Part shown: positions 16,893 through 28,428 of the stretch, piece after piece
How the letters are laid out: every line of letters begins with the position of its first letter
Position numbering within the stretch: the first letter of the stretch is position 1
From: Ceratobasidium sp. AG-K
Lineage: Eukaryota > Basidiomycota > Agaricomycetes > Cantharellales > Ceratobasidiaceae
Reading direction: 5' to 3'
Length of the DNA stretch: 64,000 nucleotides
Assembly: GCA_037039685.1 (NCBI GenBank)
Contig: JAWNGF010000003.1
Location: 5,244,571-5,308,570 of the forward strand
The notes under the pieces: model-generated
Seen by the model: the letters and a program-made list of their open reading frames with translations, nothing else
Told to the model about the DNA's origin: nothing
Database searches by the model: none
Program-made: the position numbers and the translations under genes

Positions 16893-18878
16893 ATGTCTAT
16901 TCAAGAAGATGGAGGGTCACGTCCCTCATCCACTATATCAACAAGAAGAGGACCCAGTCGAGCCGCAAGGCCCACAGGATCACTAAACGAACAGGATATC
17001 GCACAAGCTCAAGCGGGAGGACCTGTCCGATCACGTTCCCAAAGTCAAACATCAATGCCGGGAGCTTTCGGCATGGCCGACATAACAACAGTACAGGAAG
17101 AGGAACTCACTATCACAAATAGAGAACCAGGAGATCTTACAAATGACCCCACTCCAGCTATAATCCGCATTTCAACTGGAAGTCCAGGGCCATCACGTCC
17201 AATATGGCCATTAGGATCTAGAAGACAGTTCTTCTCTCCCCAACCCGAAGCTCATGGGGGCATATCGCTTATCCCCATTAGACCTCCCCCTACACCACAT
17301 ATCCCCACAATCCCTCAAATCGGAGGAACCATCACCAATGTAGGAGCAATTCCAACAGCCTCTCAGCCGGTTACACCAGTAATTCCGGCACCACCATATA
17401 TCCCACAAGGTTACTCCGGGCAATCGGCCCAGATACAACAAGGCACCGCTGATCCAGGAAGCTCGAGTTCCAGCTCCAACAACAATACTGTAATTAGCAA
17501 TCTAGACGATTTAAACAACCTCCTGGAAGGAAGACACAACGCTACCATTAGGGTCATAGATGGAATGAGGGTCACTATGGATCGGAGGCTTAGTGGCCTA
17601 GAACAAGCCACACAAATCCTCGCAAACAACCAGCAAATCTTTAATAACTCCATTAACAACCTACAAGGCACCCTGACGGACATCCTAACTGCGGCAAGAA
17701 ACGGTGAACACAATTCCTTCCTAGTTGGTCAAGACGTAACCCGTCTTCGAAATGAGGTTACCAACACCCAAGGACTAGTGAACAACGTACGCGAAGAACT
17801 CAACACTACCAGGCAAGGACAACTCGAATGGAACGAGGCAGTAACACAAGGACTAGAATCCTTACGACAGGAAGGAACCTCCTTCACTACCAAAATCACG
17901 GAAGTTCAAGAAACCATCAACAATATGCGAGAAGAAATGGACGAAGCATCCCTGCACGGGATCCCTTCTAGGCGATCAAATTCTCCACCACATCCAGACG
18001 CAGAGTCTACCAGGATCGATGAATTAGAGCTAAGAATTCAACGACTAACTGAGAACCCAAACATCGGTAGCAGCCCACGTTGACCAAAAGTAACTCGCCC
18101 AGAAGCCTTTGACGGAAAGAAAGGAGAAGGTGCCGAAATGTTCATCACACAAATGGAGAGCTACTTCGTACGCCTAGGTGATCAATACAATTCCGACGAA
18201 GAAAGAATCCGCGAAGCTCTGGCGAACTTCAAATCTGAAAACAAAGCCGCCACTCACTGGGCACAAGTACTCTTACGATCGCTTAATCAAGGAGGAAACA
18301 ACCAAAATCTGGTCACATGGGAAAGTTTCAAAGCACACTTCATGGAACAGTTCAGCGATCCCAACAAAAAGGCTAAAGCCGAATCGGACATCCGAAAATG
18401 CAAACAGACCAACTCGGTAGCAAACTATGCCTCGGAATTCCAATACCTTCTGGTAGACGTAAACTGGGGACAAGAAGCACTGATCAACCAATTCAAGGAA
18501 GGGTTGAAGTCCGAGGTCAAGACAGAACTAGCTCGTTTCGAGCTAACCCTGATCAACAAAGACGGAACAGAACGGGAACTCTCCCTTGACCGGTGGATCT
18601 CAATTGCAATCTCTATTGACCAGAAATTACAACAAATCAAGACCTCTACAGGAAAGAAAGCAGCCCAACCAACCACTAGCGGACAATCCTCTACAAAGCG
18701 GTTACCCGACGAAGTATACAAAGCAAGGATAGCAAGCAACCGCTGCTTGAAGTGCGGACAGGAAGGACACCGTTCATTCAAATGCCCGTCCAGGGAATGG
18801 ATAACGACGGAACCTAGCGTCAAAGGAAGGGAGGCAACAATTACGGAAGACTTGGGAAAAGAAGGGGTCTCCCTCTAA
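16893..18878 (+). pseudogene. gag: gag of element C, one premature stop
   Basis: The frame starts MSIQEDGG as in A and encodes the same order: low-complexity N-terminus, coiled coil, capsid domain and CCHC knuckle (CLKCGQEGHRSFKC). A TGA at 18081-18083 replaces the second arginine of the RRPKV motif just before the capsid domain. Downstream the frame is open to its natural TAA at 18876-18878. The slippery heptamer GGGAAAA is intact at 18854-18860. Confidence 0.92.
18854..18860 (+). promoter_or_regulatory. Predicted -1 frameshift site, gag to pol (element C)
   Basis: GGGAAAA in the register G-GGA-AAA, at the same distance from the gag stop as in A. pol follows in the -1 frame. Confidence 0.6.
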
Positions 18879-18880
18879 CT

Positions 18881-21800
18881 GTGTGTGGAGAGACCAAGAA
18901 ACCGGCAACGGAAACAATGTACTTTAGAGCGACAAATGAATCTACCATTGTTTACGCGAACGTTGCCGGAATCACAGAACCTATACCAACCCTCATCGAT
19001 TCTGGAGCATCAAAGAACTTCCTGGACATTTTGTGGGCTCGATCCAACAACATTCCACTCATAGAACTCTCCACTCCTAGAAGAGTAATTGGAATCCAGG
19101 GGAAAGAACTCTCTCACCAAATACGTTTCAAAGCAAAACTGGAACTAGAAGTAGAGGGAAGAACTTTCAAACAAGTCTTCTTCGTGATGCCTACTGGAGA
19201 AACTAAACTTATCCTCGGACTGGAATGGTTAGAAGAATCAAACCCTGTCATCGATTGGAAAACAAAGCACATATCACGGCGAACAGAAGCCATTCAAGCA
19301 AGGACGGCCTCAATAGACGACCTGCCCGAAGAATTCAAGGAATTTGCAGACGTCTTCAGCGAAGAAAAATTCAAGAGAATCCCTGAGCATCGCCCATACG
19401 ACTGCGCCATTGACTTCAAGGAAGGAGCTGAACTTCCGAAACCAGCCAGACCTATCCCACTCTCTCCGGCAGAGTCAATTGCACTGAGAGAATACTTGGA
19501 TGAAGAAATCGCAGCAGGGAAAATCCGACCAAGCAAATCACCCATTGCATCACCTTGCTTCTTTGTCAAAAAGCCAATCGACCCCAAAAATCCAGGGGCA
19601 GTTCGCCAATTACGACTTGTTCAAGATCTCAGAGGAGTAAACGCCATTACGAAGGATGACAGATTCCCAATGCCCCTGATGGAAGACCTCTTGGATAAAA
19701 TCAAGGACGCAAAAATTTTCTCCAAAATCGATTTGCGCATGGGTTTCAACAATATCAGAATCAGGGAAGGAGACGAATGGAAGACAGCTTTCAGAACAAA
19801 AGAAGGACTATTCGAATACGTCGTCATGCCGTTTGGACTAAAAAATGCGCCCGCCATATTCCAAAGATATATGAACCACATCTTCCATGATCTCATCGAC
19901 GTATGTGTCATAGTATATATCGACGACATCCTAGTCTTCTCTAAAAACAGAAGTCAACATACTGTGGATGTCAGGAAGGTGCTAAAAATCTTACTGGAAG
20001 AAAATCTATTTGCAAAGCTTCCAAAATGCGAATTCTTTGTCACCAAATTGACATATACTGGACTTGGAATCAGCGATTCAGGCATCTCAATGGAGGAAGA
20101 AAAAGTCAAGGCAATAAAGGAATGGAAGGAACCAAGAACGGTCAAACAAGTTCAGGCGTTCCTAGGATTCGCAAATTTCTACAGAAGATTCGTTCCGAAT
20201 TTCAGCCGTTTAGCAAAGCCCCTGACAACCTTAACAAGAAAGGAGAACAAATGGGAATGGGGAAACGAGCAACAGGAAGCTTTTGAGGCTCTAAAAACAG
20301 AAATCAGCAAAGAGCCTACTCTACGCCATCCAAACCCTGACAACCCTTTTTTTTTGGAAACGGATGCGAGTGGAGTAGCAATGGGAGCAATCTTGTCGCA
20401 AAGACAAGACGATGGCTACTTACACCCTATTGCTTTTCTTTCAAAGTCTTTCAACGAGGCTCAACTCAACTACGACGTCCACAATAAAGAACTTATGGCT
20501 ATCATAGAATCTTTAACACATTGGAGGCTATACCTTGAAGGAACAAGGGACCCTATCACTATCTACACCGATCATAGGAACCTACAATTCTGGAAGGAAG
20601 CAAGAACGTTCAACCGTCGACACGCAAGATGGCACCAATTGCTTGCTTCCTATAACTTTGACATCATTTATCGCCCTGGAATCCTGTCTTCAAAACCAGA
20701 CCTATTGTCAAGACGGTCAGACCATGAAGATATCCCGATGCCTGAACAAGTTATGATATCTGTTGAAAGGTTCAAGGGATTTATGGGACAGGTTGACACA
20801 AACATCATAGAAACTATCAAGGAGGCTCAGGAAACGGATGAAGGATTGGCACAAATCAAAGAAATCTGCATGTCAAGGGAAACGTTACCAAAAACCCTAC
20901 AACACAGCGCAAAAGATTATGATTTCAAGGAGGGACTATTATGGTTCAAAGGAAGGATCTACGTACCAGAGGATAAGGAATCCAGACTGGCCATCATGCA
21001 AATGCATCGCGACTCAAAAATCGCAGGACATCAAGGACAAGCTAGAACACTGGAACTAATATCAAGAAGGTACCTCTGGCCAGGGATGAAGCAAAGGATA
21101 AACAGATACGTGGAGTCCTGCGAGACCTGCCAGCGGACAAAGGGATCGAAGTCAATAGTCCCGATCAAGCCTCTGGAGATTCCAAAGGGACCGTGGGAAG
21201 ACATAGCGTTCGACTTCGTGGTAAAGTTACCAAAATCCAGAGGATCAGATAGCATCTTAGTAGTGGTGGACCGATTCTCAAGAATGGCGCATTTCATACC
21301 CTGCAAAGAATCTCACACGGCAAGCGACCTTGCAAATCTTTTCATCACAAATGTTTGGAAACTGCACGGTTTCCCAAAGAGCACGATCTCAGACCGAGGG
21401 ACCACTTTCAATTCCAAACTTATGAAAGCCATTTACGAGAAAATTGGAACTAGCCCAGGTTTCAGTACTGCCTACCACCCCCAAACTGATGGAATAACGG
21501 AGAGAATCAATCAATGGATGGAAGGCTGGCTACGATTGTTCGTCAACTACCGACAGGATGATTGGGCGGACTTATTACCGATTGCGGAGTTCAGCTATAA
21601 TCTACAGAAGCATTGCGTAACAGGTAATTCCCCTTTCGAAATTGTCTACGGGAGGGAACCACTGTGGAACATCTCAGCGGAAGAATCAGCGGTTCCAGAA
21701 GCAAACAACATCACAGGAAAATGGCGTAAAATCCACGACAAAGCAATCGCATCTATGGAAACCCAAAGGCTCCCAGAAGAAGAGCAAAAGAGCAAGTACC

Positions 21801-22795
21801 AAGAAGGAGATCTAGTATGGCTACTCGGAAAGAACATTCAAACAAAAAGACCATCAAAGAAACTGGACAACAAAAAGCACGGGCCATTTGTCGTGAAGCG
21901 ACAGATAGGATCACACGCGTATGAGCTTGATCTGCCGGCAACAATGAGGGTGCACCCTGTTTTCCACGTTGATTTGCTCAGCCCTTACAAGGGAGACACC
22001 GAGTTCAGCCGCAACCAACCCCGACCACCGCCGGTCATAACGGAGGAAGGAGAAGAAGAATATGAAGTAGAGAAGATCTTGGACTGGAAGGAGACAAAGG
22101 ATGGCCTTTTTTACAGGGTCAGATGGAAGGGTTATGGAAGTGAAGAAGACACAGAACAAGCGGCGGAAGATTTTGGTCACCTTTCAAAGATCATCAAGGA
22201 CCTTCTACGCCGACACCCCGAGGCTCCCACGCCATCTAACTACGCTCCAGGAAGGATAAAAGGCAGGGGCGGCGAAACCAGTAGTGCCACCTGCAAAACT
22301 TGCAACTACTCAAATCTACACTCCTCACTCTATACACTAAATCTTTTTTGTTGTCGACAATGCCTGCCGTCACCCGCTCCACCATCGCCAACAACCTCAC
22401 CCGCGTCCTCGAAGGACCTGCCTTTGCCACGGCAAGGGTCCTTGACTCCGGAGCCGCCCTCTACGTCTTCAAGAGGTCACAGCAAAGCTCGGGCAGAATG
22501 CACTTCAGGGCCTTGGACAACATCCTCCACTCAGACCTGGGGGAATTCCAGTGGGTCGGAAAAAAATGGCCGACACGCATGCAGCTCCTACGAAAGGACA
22601 TATACGTCTGCCGGGGGTGCGCCGCATTCCAGGTCTTGGAGGTCGTGCTCCTCTCCACCCACATGCTCGGGGTGGTTGAATGGGGACAAGAAGGAGCGTA
22701 CTCAAGCGAGTGGGTACCAGGTTACGACGGGAGGCAGCCAACGCTCTGACCTAGATGGAACGATGCCTGGGATGCCAACTACGAACAGGACCTGA
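18881..22795 (+). CDS. pol: pol polyprotein of element C, open
   Basis: The frame has 1304 residues, the same length as in A, with DSGA protease, YIDD reverse transcriptase, RNase H with TDAS, KEL and YTDH, DDE integrase, GPF and chromodomain. One notable change is MHRDSKIAGH in the integrase zinc region where A has VHHDSKIAGH. The histidine next to Asp, usually one of the HHCC zinc ligands, is Arg here, so zinc binding may be impaired. The start is a GTG after the gag stop, and expression is expected as a -1 fusion. Its last 436 nt overlap ORF3 and end at the same point as in A. Confidence 0.94.
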   Translation: MCGETKKPATETMYFRATNESTIVYANVAGITEPIPTLIDSGASKNFLDILWARSNNIPLIELSTPRRVIGIQGKELSHQIRFKAKLELEVEGRTFKQVFFVMPTGETKLILGLEWLEESNPVIDWKTKHISRRTEAIQARTASIDDLPEEFKEFADVFSEEKFKRIPEHRPYDCAIDFKEGAELPKPARPIPLSPAESIALREYLDEEIAAGKIRPSKSPIASPCFFVKKPIDPKNPGAVRQLRLVQDLRGVNAITKDDRFPMPLMEDLLDKIKDAKIFSKIDLRMGFNNIRIREGDEWKTAFRTKEGLFEYVVMPFGLKNAPAIFQRYMNHIFHDLIDVCVIVYIDDILVFSKNRSQHTVDVRKVLKILLEENLFAKLPKCEFFVTKLTYTGLGISDSGISMEEEKVKAIKEWKEPRTVKQVQAFLGFANFYRRFVPNFSRLAKPLTTLTRKENKWEWGNEQQEAFEALKTEISKEPTLRHPNPDNPFFLETDASGVAMGAILSQRQDDGYLHPIAFLSKSFNEAQLNYDVHNKELMAIIESLTHWRLYLEGTRDPITIYTDHRNLQFWKEARTFNRRHARWHQLLASYNFDIIYRPGILSSKPDLLSRRSDHEDIPMPEQVMISVERFKGFMGQVDTNIIETIKEAQETDEGLAQIKEICMSRETLPKTLQHSAKDYDFKEGLLWFKGRIYVPEDKESRLAIMQMHRDSKIAGHQGQARTLELISRRYLWPGMKQRINRYVESCETCQRTKGSKSIVPIKPLEIPKGPWEDIAFDFVVKLPKSRGSDSILVVVDRFSRMAHFIPCKESHTASDLANLFITNVWKLHGFPKSTISDRGTTFNSKLMKAIYEKIGTSPGFSTAYHPQTDGITERINQWMEGWLRLFVNYRQDDWADLLPIAEFSYNLQKHCVTGNSPFEIVYGREPLWNISAEESAVPEANNITGKWRKIHDKAIASMETQRLPEEEQKSKYQEGDLVWLLGKNIQTKRPSKKLDNKKHGPFVVKRQIGSHAYELDLPATMRVHPVFHVDLLSPYKGDTEFSRNQPRPPPVITEEGEEEYEVEKILDWKETKDGLFYRVRWKGYGSEEDTEQAAEDFGHLSKIIKDLLRRHPEAPTPSNYAPGRIKGRGGETSSATCKTCNYSNLHSSLYTLNLFCCRQCLPSPAPPSPTTSPASSKDLPLPRQGSLTPEPPSTSSRGHSKARAECTSGPWTTSSTQTWGNSSGSEKNGRHACSSYERTYTSAGGAPHSRSWRSCSSPPTCSGWLNGDKKERTQASGYQVTTGGSQRSDLDGTMPGMPTTNRT

Positions 22796-23124
22796 GCGAC
22801 TGGAGGATGGAGAGGGGCCGATACCAGAAGGAGAAGATCGACTGGGAACCTTACTGGTGGAGAAAGGAGGAGGCTGACGTATCAGCATGGAAGGAGGCAG
22901 AGCCCGATGTACGTCAGTGGGATGGAGAATTTGTGGAGGCCCAGAAGAGGGTTTTGGACTGGGCCAAGGCGGACTGGACGAAGGAGGAGACCTGGGAGGA
23001 ATGGGAGAAGTTCTCGGACGAACCGGGGAACACTGTGTTCAATCCCATCGACCTGACCCTAGAGGAAGATGAAGGGCTTGAAGAATTTATGCTGAGGAAA
23101 GGGAAGGACTGCGCGGTGCAGTGA
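22360..23124 (+). pseudogene. ORF3 of element C, one premature stop
   Basis: ATG at 22360 opens the same 254-codon frame as in A, in -1 relation to pol. A TGA at 22747-22749 replaces an arginine codon (CGA in A) after residue 129, past the CRGC motif. The Trp-rich second half (22750-23124) is otherwise open and well conserved. Confidence 0.85.
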
Positions 23125-23165
23125 GTCCATTCAGGTCCCCCAAATGGACTCATAGGGGGGAGTAA

Positions 23166-23620
23166 TGTCGTGAGCCAGCTCACTCCATCGGACTTGCCTG
23201 TTGTCTCGCCCGCCTGTCCTCTTCTTCGTGTTGTGTTTCCGTTTCTGTTTGCCGCGTTGCCACCTTCTTGTGGTTATATGTTACATTGTGTAACGCGGCT
23301 GTGCCTTGCACGAGTCATGTCTGTTCATACAGCATGACTCACATGGACACTCCTGACTGGATGTTATGTATGACTCTTGTGGCTGCGCCTTGTATGACTC
23401 GGCCACTTTCTGAATATATATAGAGGACCAACAAGCCTGGTAGCCCCAGCTTGTTTTGTCTCGTCAAAACATCCCCTCTGAGTGACACTTAGAACCACCC
23501 CTACCCTCAAGAGCCTACAGACACTTAAGTGTGTTGCGGTTCAAGAGGTCACTTAGGTCTTAGTGCCGTCCACTCTCCATCGCGGCTTGTCTCATAGCCA
23601 CCAAGAAGAAGCTTACGACA
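23166..23620 (+). repeat. 3' LTR of element C
   Basis: A 455-bp LTR following a polypurine tract (23152-23165) and followed by the CCCCA target duplication. Differences from the 5' LTR include position 4 and two CpG sites. Confidence 0.95.
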
Positions 23621-24307
23621 CCCCAGAGGCCGCCAACGACGGCGAGGAACCTAAATGCCAGCAGGGTCAGTACAAGATTACACAAAAAGCCAATGATTGA
23701 GACATACATCATGCACAGCGTATGCGTTGTGCCACATGACGGGAACAACATAGCCCCAAGGCGTGGTCGTGGTTGTGGTGGCAGTGGCAATGAGGACAAG
23801 GCGGGCGACAGTGATGGACTGCAATACAAGGTTCAGTAACCTGTATCAAAGTACAGGGTTGACATAAACTTACCTGACGAGCCCGAGGAGCAAACCAACA
23901 AAGTTGACAAGTGGGTTGCCAACGTCGCAGACACTACGGCAGACAAGACAACAAGTTGGTAGAGGCAACGAGCACAGGCGAAAGCAGTCAATGATGAGAG
24001 ATTGCAGGCATGGTGGGCAAAGGCTACTAGCACAAGAGACCAGAGACAGAGACGACAACAAAGACACAGGAGAGGGCAAAGAAGAGAGGACAATGCTGAG
24101 GGGTATGGCAATGGAGGGAGAGATATTATGTTGTGGCAAATGAATACGTTCCTTATCAATGTCTTGGCTGACAGCGAGCACCTGCTGACCAACAACTTCT
24201 ATGACACATCCATGCAATGCTATCAGTTTGTTGTTGTCATGTGTCACAGGGACCCCGTGCACCATCCCCGCCTCTGTTGGGCGGTGAGTGGGCAACAGGC
24301 AATGTAG
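23621..24307 (+). pseudogene. Broken unknown coding frame next to element C
   Basis: One plus-strand frame reads from 23621 to the stop near 24307 with only two interruptions, TAA 23837-23839 and TAG 23960-23962. The predicted peptide has a Gly/Arg-rich part (RRGRGCGG), an acidic part (NLPDEPEEQ), an Arg/Gln-rich stretch and a hydrophobic end (QMNTFLINVLADSEHLL). I recognise no family. Element C may have inserted within the same degraded gene, since the frame is open right up to the insertion point. It may also be chance or contain short introns. Confidence 0.3.
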
Positions 24308-24732
24308 GGGCCTCTTGCGCCATCATCTATAGCTAGTGTGTAATTGGATGCGCTGATATCCTGGTCATTTTCTCCTAAACTCGATGTAATTGTGAATAGT
24401 AATCAACAATACCTGATATAGTAATAAAGATCACAGCAACGAAGGAATGCACACAGATAAACAAATTACAGAAAATGATAATTAAATCGAAAGTTGTCTA
24501 CAACCCAAGTACCACAATTTCTGTAGGTGAACCATGGGTCAATTTTCATAGGGACCCCAAGGCTAGACGCCTTGATTGGTCACATGTTACTTTCCAGGCG
24601 TTTAGCCTTGCAATTGTTCAAGGCATAGGTGGAACTATTTGGTGATGTTGGTAATAGTAGATGCGTGAACAGGCTGGGAATACAAGACAATCAGATAATA
24701 ATTAAAAAGTATGTCACATGTAAGCAGCACAG
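24308..24732. other. Non-coding stretch before solo LTR
   Basis: AT-rich sequence with no supported reading frame. It ends with the CACAG target site of the solo LTR (24728-24732). Confidence 0.6.
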
Positions 24733-25148
24733 TGTCCCGACTTGGGTCAATTAGGTATATAAAGGGTTAAGGGGCTCGACTTAGACAAGTCTTGGAACCC
24801 AAGGAATAGTGATAGTAAAGAGGATTTGATTGGACAAGTCCTAGTGGAGAGGAGGTCAAGCCTTGTCGTTAACCAGCTTGACCTCTGGGTTTATATACAT
24901 GAGAGATCAGTGCCACGTCATTATGTATCAGTGTGAGAAAGCCAAGTACATCCAATGATAAGTGAGATAAGAGGTATGACTCAACATTCTGGAAGTTCTG
25001 GAAGCAATCACCAATATCAAATGGAAAGACAAATACATCACATGATACAAGTCAAGCACCAGAGGACATTTGTACCAGAAAAGGAAAGTGTTCGGAAAAA
25101 AAGATATAAAATCAGAATAAAACGTCTGAGCTTAGTCAGCTCATGACA
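24733..25148 (-). repeat. Solo LTR of the G family
   Basis: The 416 bp match the LTRs of element G in inverse orientation. It begins TGTCCCGACT and ends CTCATGACA. A perfect 5-bp duplication CACAG flanks it (24728-24732 and 25149-25153). No internal sequence is present on either side, so it is a product of LTR-LTR recombination. It keeps a TGACTCA site at about 24977. Confidence 0.93.
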
Positions 25149-27156
25149 CACAGGAACTCGTAGGCAAAGTAAATAGTAAATATCTGGCTTTTCTTACAGC
25201 CGTTTGCAATGAACATTGCACTCGGCGCTTTTTCATAATCAAAAGTCAACCCTGGGGGCTTTGTTTGTTGGTCAATGATAAATGTGTATATACGAGTCAT
25301 AGAAATAAATAAAAATGTAATTACAATCCTGCAAGATACTACCCACAGGAACTTGGTGGGTAAAAGTTTGAGAAGGCAGTGATTACTACTTCAGCAAACA
25401 GGGTGGCTGCTACATAGTGCCAGATAGACCTATATAGACCCATAGCAAAAACAACAGCCTCCCTGCTATCTCAGAAATGCAATTTTCTGAAATCACTAAA
25501 TTGCAGCTCCATAGCATATACTGGGAAATAATAGCACTATATAGCAGCTATACAGCATCTGCATATAGGCTACATATCACCTTCATAGGACCATATGGCT
25601 AAGATAGCCCCTCTTGTACAGGGGTACCCATGCATCAGCTGGACCATTCACCTGGTATAGAAGCTACCCCAGTAAGTGTGTGACATCTCTTTTCTCTTCA
25701 TAACTAACTTGAAACAGTCCAAGGTCTATCATGTATAACCCTGTTCCTCATGGCATGCTTATTCCATATCAGACAGTGTTATGGTTGCTATCTTTCCAAC
25801 TCTTCCAAGTTTAAGAGGTTTGGATGAGGTGGAAGGAATCAAGGTAGCTGAGTAACAAGTGGTGAAGTTTGTAGTACTCTATTGTATACTGTATACTAAG
25901 CAATGGACAGCAGGTGTAACCCAGAATACCGAAGGATACTATGTAACTACAAGTATTCCCTGTGTTCCAGTGCACAGTGCAACTAAACCAGATGCACGTA
26001 CTTAGGTAGCAAACAAGCTAGGTACACTGTGCTGCAAGTGGTGTTGACTTAGGACCAAGGTTTGGTGGACCTTACTTGCACACTGCTATGAGAGTGGGCT
26101 ACCTGGTAGAGAATTGAGACTTACCCAACTAACTAGTGAGTGGTGTTAAAGGTCAGACCTCCTTAGGTGCAACAATTGCTTGTTAGCACAAGTATAAGAG
26201 TGAGGCAAAAGGAATGGATTGAGCTACAAGCTAGAGACAGCAAAGAGTACTTGAGTACAGTAGTTGGTAAAAGAGGAGTAAACATAAAGATGAGAGGTAA
26301 TGTTCAGTGGCCTCAGAGGCTGGCCCTATATACATGAGAACAAGGCTGTACATGATACTGCAGACTGGGGGCACAGTTGCTGTGCATTCCTATGCTAGAG
26401 AACTGGAGGTGAAATGTGCATTGTTGTGCAACTATGGGCACAGTCAACTTTGCATTACTGTGCAAAGATCTAGGCCTGACTGTGCATACAATGGCTATGT
26501 GATGGCATGTCTAGTGGCTAACCATAATGTTAGGGGGGGGGCAGGCAGAGGTGATATGGATATGTGAGGCATGTTATATATCTGAGAGTTGCAGCTACTT
26601 GTATGTACAAGTGATATAACTACAGAATACACACAGAGGAACAATATAAAGTAATGTCTCAGTAGTCTGAGATGCTCTCAGTAAGTAAGCAATCTAGTTG
26701 CACACTTAATGGAATTGATACTAAGCTTTCCTACTGTAGAGTGTATGTACACTAGTAATAGAAAGAGCAGGAGTACTGAGCTCAGGTTCCCTTAGCTATT
26801 AAATGTCACTGTTTCACACTCCTAGTTGCAATGAACTAAGTATGGACTAATCTTAGGCTATTCCCTAAATGCCTTCCTTGTTCTTACTTGTAAAAGCACT
26901 ATAAGACGTCTGCAACCTTTCCTCTATAATAGGTACTCAGGAGATCCTTTTCTTTAGGCTAACAAATACTGTTTTGAGGCACACAACAATAATGGGGGAA
27001 ATCACACAGCCAAGCCAAAGCACAACAGATGTAGAGTGAGGTGAGGTTGGAGGGCTCTCAGAGGGCCTGTATTTATACCCTAGAGGCCTCAGAACACTAG
27101 TCATTGGGTTGTGGCTATCATTGGGGCATCTACCAATGATAGGAGGGGTGGATGAA
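25149..27156. other. Two kilobases without supported genes
   Basis: No convincing reading frame is visible. The text is AT-rich with many short near-repeats, such as CTATATAG and ATAGC around 25400-25600 and TGTGCA or TGCACA around 25970-26490. Two TATA-like boxes on the minus strand (near 26330 and 27072) follow similar GGCCTCAGAGG or CTCTCAGAGGG text and may mark very old LTRs. I cannot place ends. Confidence 0.5.
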
Positions 27157-27623
27157 TGTCGTAAGCTTCTTCTTAATGGCTACAAGACAAGCTGCAAGTA
27201 AGAGTGAACAGCACTAAGACCTAAGTGACCTCTTGAACTGCAACACACTTAAGTGTCTGTAGGCTCTTGAGGGTAGAGGTGGTTCAAAGTGTCACTCAAA
27301 AGGATGGTAAGACAAGACAAAACCAGCTGGGGTTACCAGGCTTGTCGGTGCTCTATATATATTCAGAAAGTGGCAAAGTCATACAAGGCACAGCCACTTG
27401 AGTCATACATACAAGCCAACCAGGAGTGTCCATGTGAGTCATGCTGCGCAGGCAGTCATGACTTGTACAAAGCACAGCCACATTACAGAATGTAACAGAA
27501 AGACCACAAGGAGGTGGCAACACGGCACAGGAAAGAACAAACATAACACAAACAAAACAACAAGCAAGAGAACAGGTGGGCAAGACGCAGGGCAAGTCCA
27601 ATAGAGTGAGCTGGCTCACGACA
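27157..27623 (-). repeat. 3' LTR of element E
   Basis: A 467-bp LTR of the A/D type in reverse orientation, from TGTCGTAAGC to CTCACGACA, followed by the inverted polypurine tract. The self-primer site is changed at one base (AGCTGGTTTTGT). Confidence 0.9.
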
Positions 27624-27664
27624 TTACTCCCCCTTAAGAGTCTGTTTGGGGGACTCAAACGGGC

Positions 27665-28428
27665 TTACTGTATTGTGCACTCTTTGCCCTTTTGCAGTAT
27701 ATACTCCTCCCACCCCTCATCCTTGTCCAGTGTTAGGTCAATGGGATTGAACACAGTGTTACCTGGTTTGTCCAAGAACTTCTCCCATTCCTCCCACGTC
27801 TCCTCCTTTGTCCAATCCACCTTGCTCCAGTCCATCACCCTCTTCTGGGTCTCCACAAATTCCTCATCCCATTGCCGTGCATCCAGCTTGGTCTCCTTCC
27901 ATGCCAATACATCCGTCTCCTCCTTCCACCACCAATATGGTGCCCATTCAAACTTTTCCCTCTGGTATCTTCCCCTTTCCATCCTCCAGTTGCTCAGGTC
28001 CTTTTCAAAGTTGGTGTCCCAGGCGTTGTTCCACTTGGGTCAAAGTGTTGGCAGCCTTCCTTGAGCTCCTGGTACCCATTTGCTTGAGTTTGCCCCTTCT
28101 TGCCCCCACTTGACAACTCCAAGCATATGGGTGGACAGGAGGACCACCTCCAAGACCTGGAACACTGCGCATCCTTGGCACACAAAGATGTCCTTCCTTG
28201 CCGGTTGCATCCTTGTTGGCCACTTCTCTCCAACCCCTTGGAACTCCCCCAGGTCTGAGTGAGAGTGTCGTAGGATGCTTGAAACTGCATCCGGCCCAGA
28301 CCTTGTTGGGACCTTTTGAAGACATAGAGTGCCGCTCTGGCATTGAGGATCCTAGCTGTAGCAAACACTGGTCCATCAAGGACATGGATGAGGTTGTTGG
28401 TGATCATGGAGCAGGAGATGGCAGGCAT
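27665..28428 (-). pseudogene. ORF3 of element E, broken
   Basis: It starts at ATG 28428 (MPAISCSM) and matches ORF3 of A. A 1-nt deletion near 28265 shifts the frame in the HSDLGEFQ segment. In the shifted frame a TGA at 28040-28042 replaces an arginine codon. The Trp-rich C-terminal part (27665-27982) is well preserved. The stop is at the usual place after a Cys-x-Ile-Gln end. Confidence 0.85.

Larger units (their letters stand above)
16417..23620 (+). mobile_element. Element C: full-length Ty3/gypsy chromovirus
   Basis: The element is 7204 bp with 455-bp LTRs at 16417-16871 and 23166-23620 and target duplication CCCCA at 16412-16416 and 23621-23625. The two LTRs differ at three sites by eye, all C/T or G/A at CpG, so C is somewhat older than A. 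The layout is the same as A. pol is open. gag and ORF3 each carry one TGA. Confidence 0.96.

Noticed and set aside
24955..25146. 63-codon frame in the solo LTR.
   Set aside because: It is LTR sequence, and the frame also appears in the other G-family LTRs.
26307..26567. 86-codon frame in the gene-free region.
   Set aside because: It has no ATG start, unusual composition and TGTGCA repeats, and no supporting feature.
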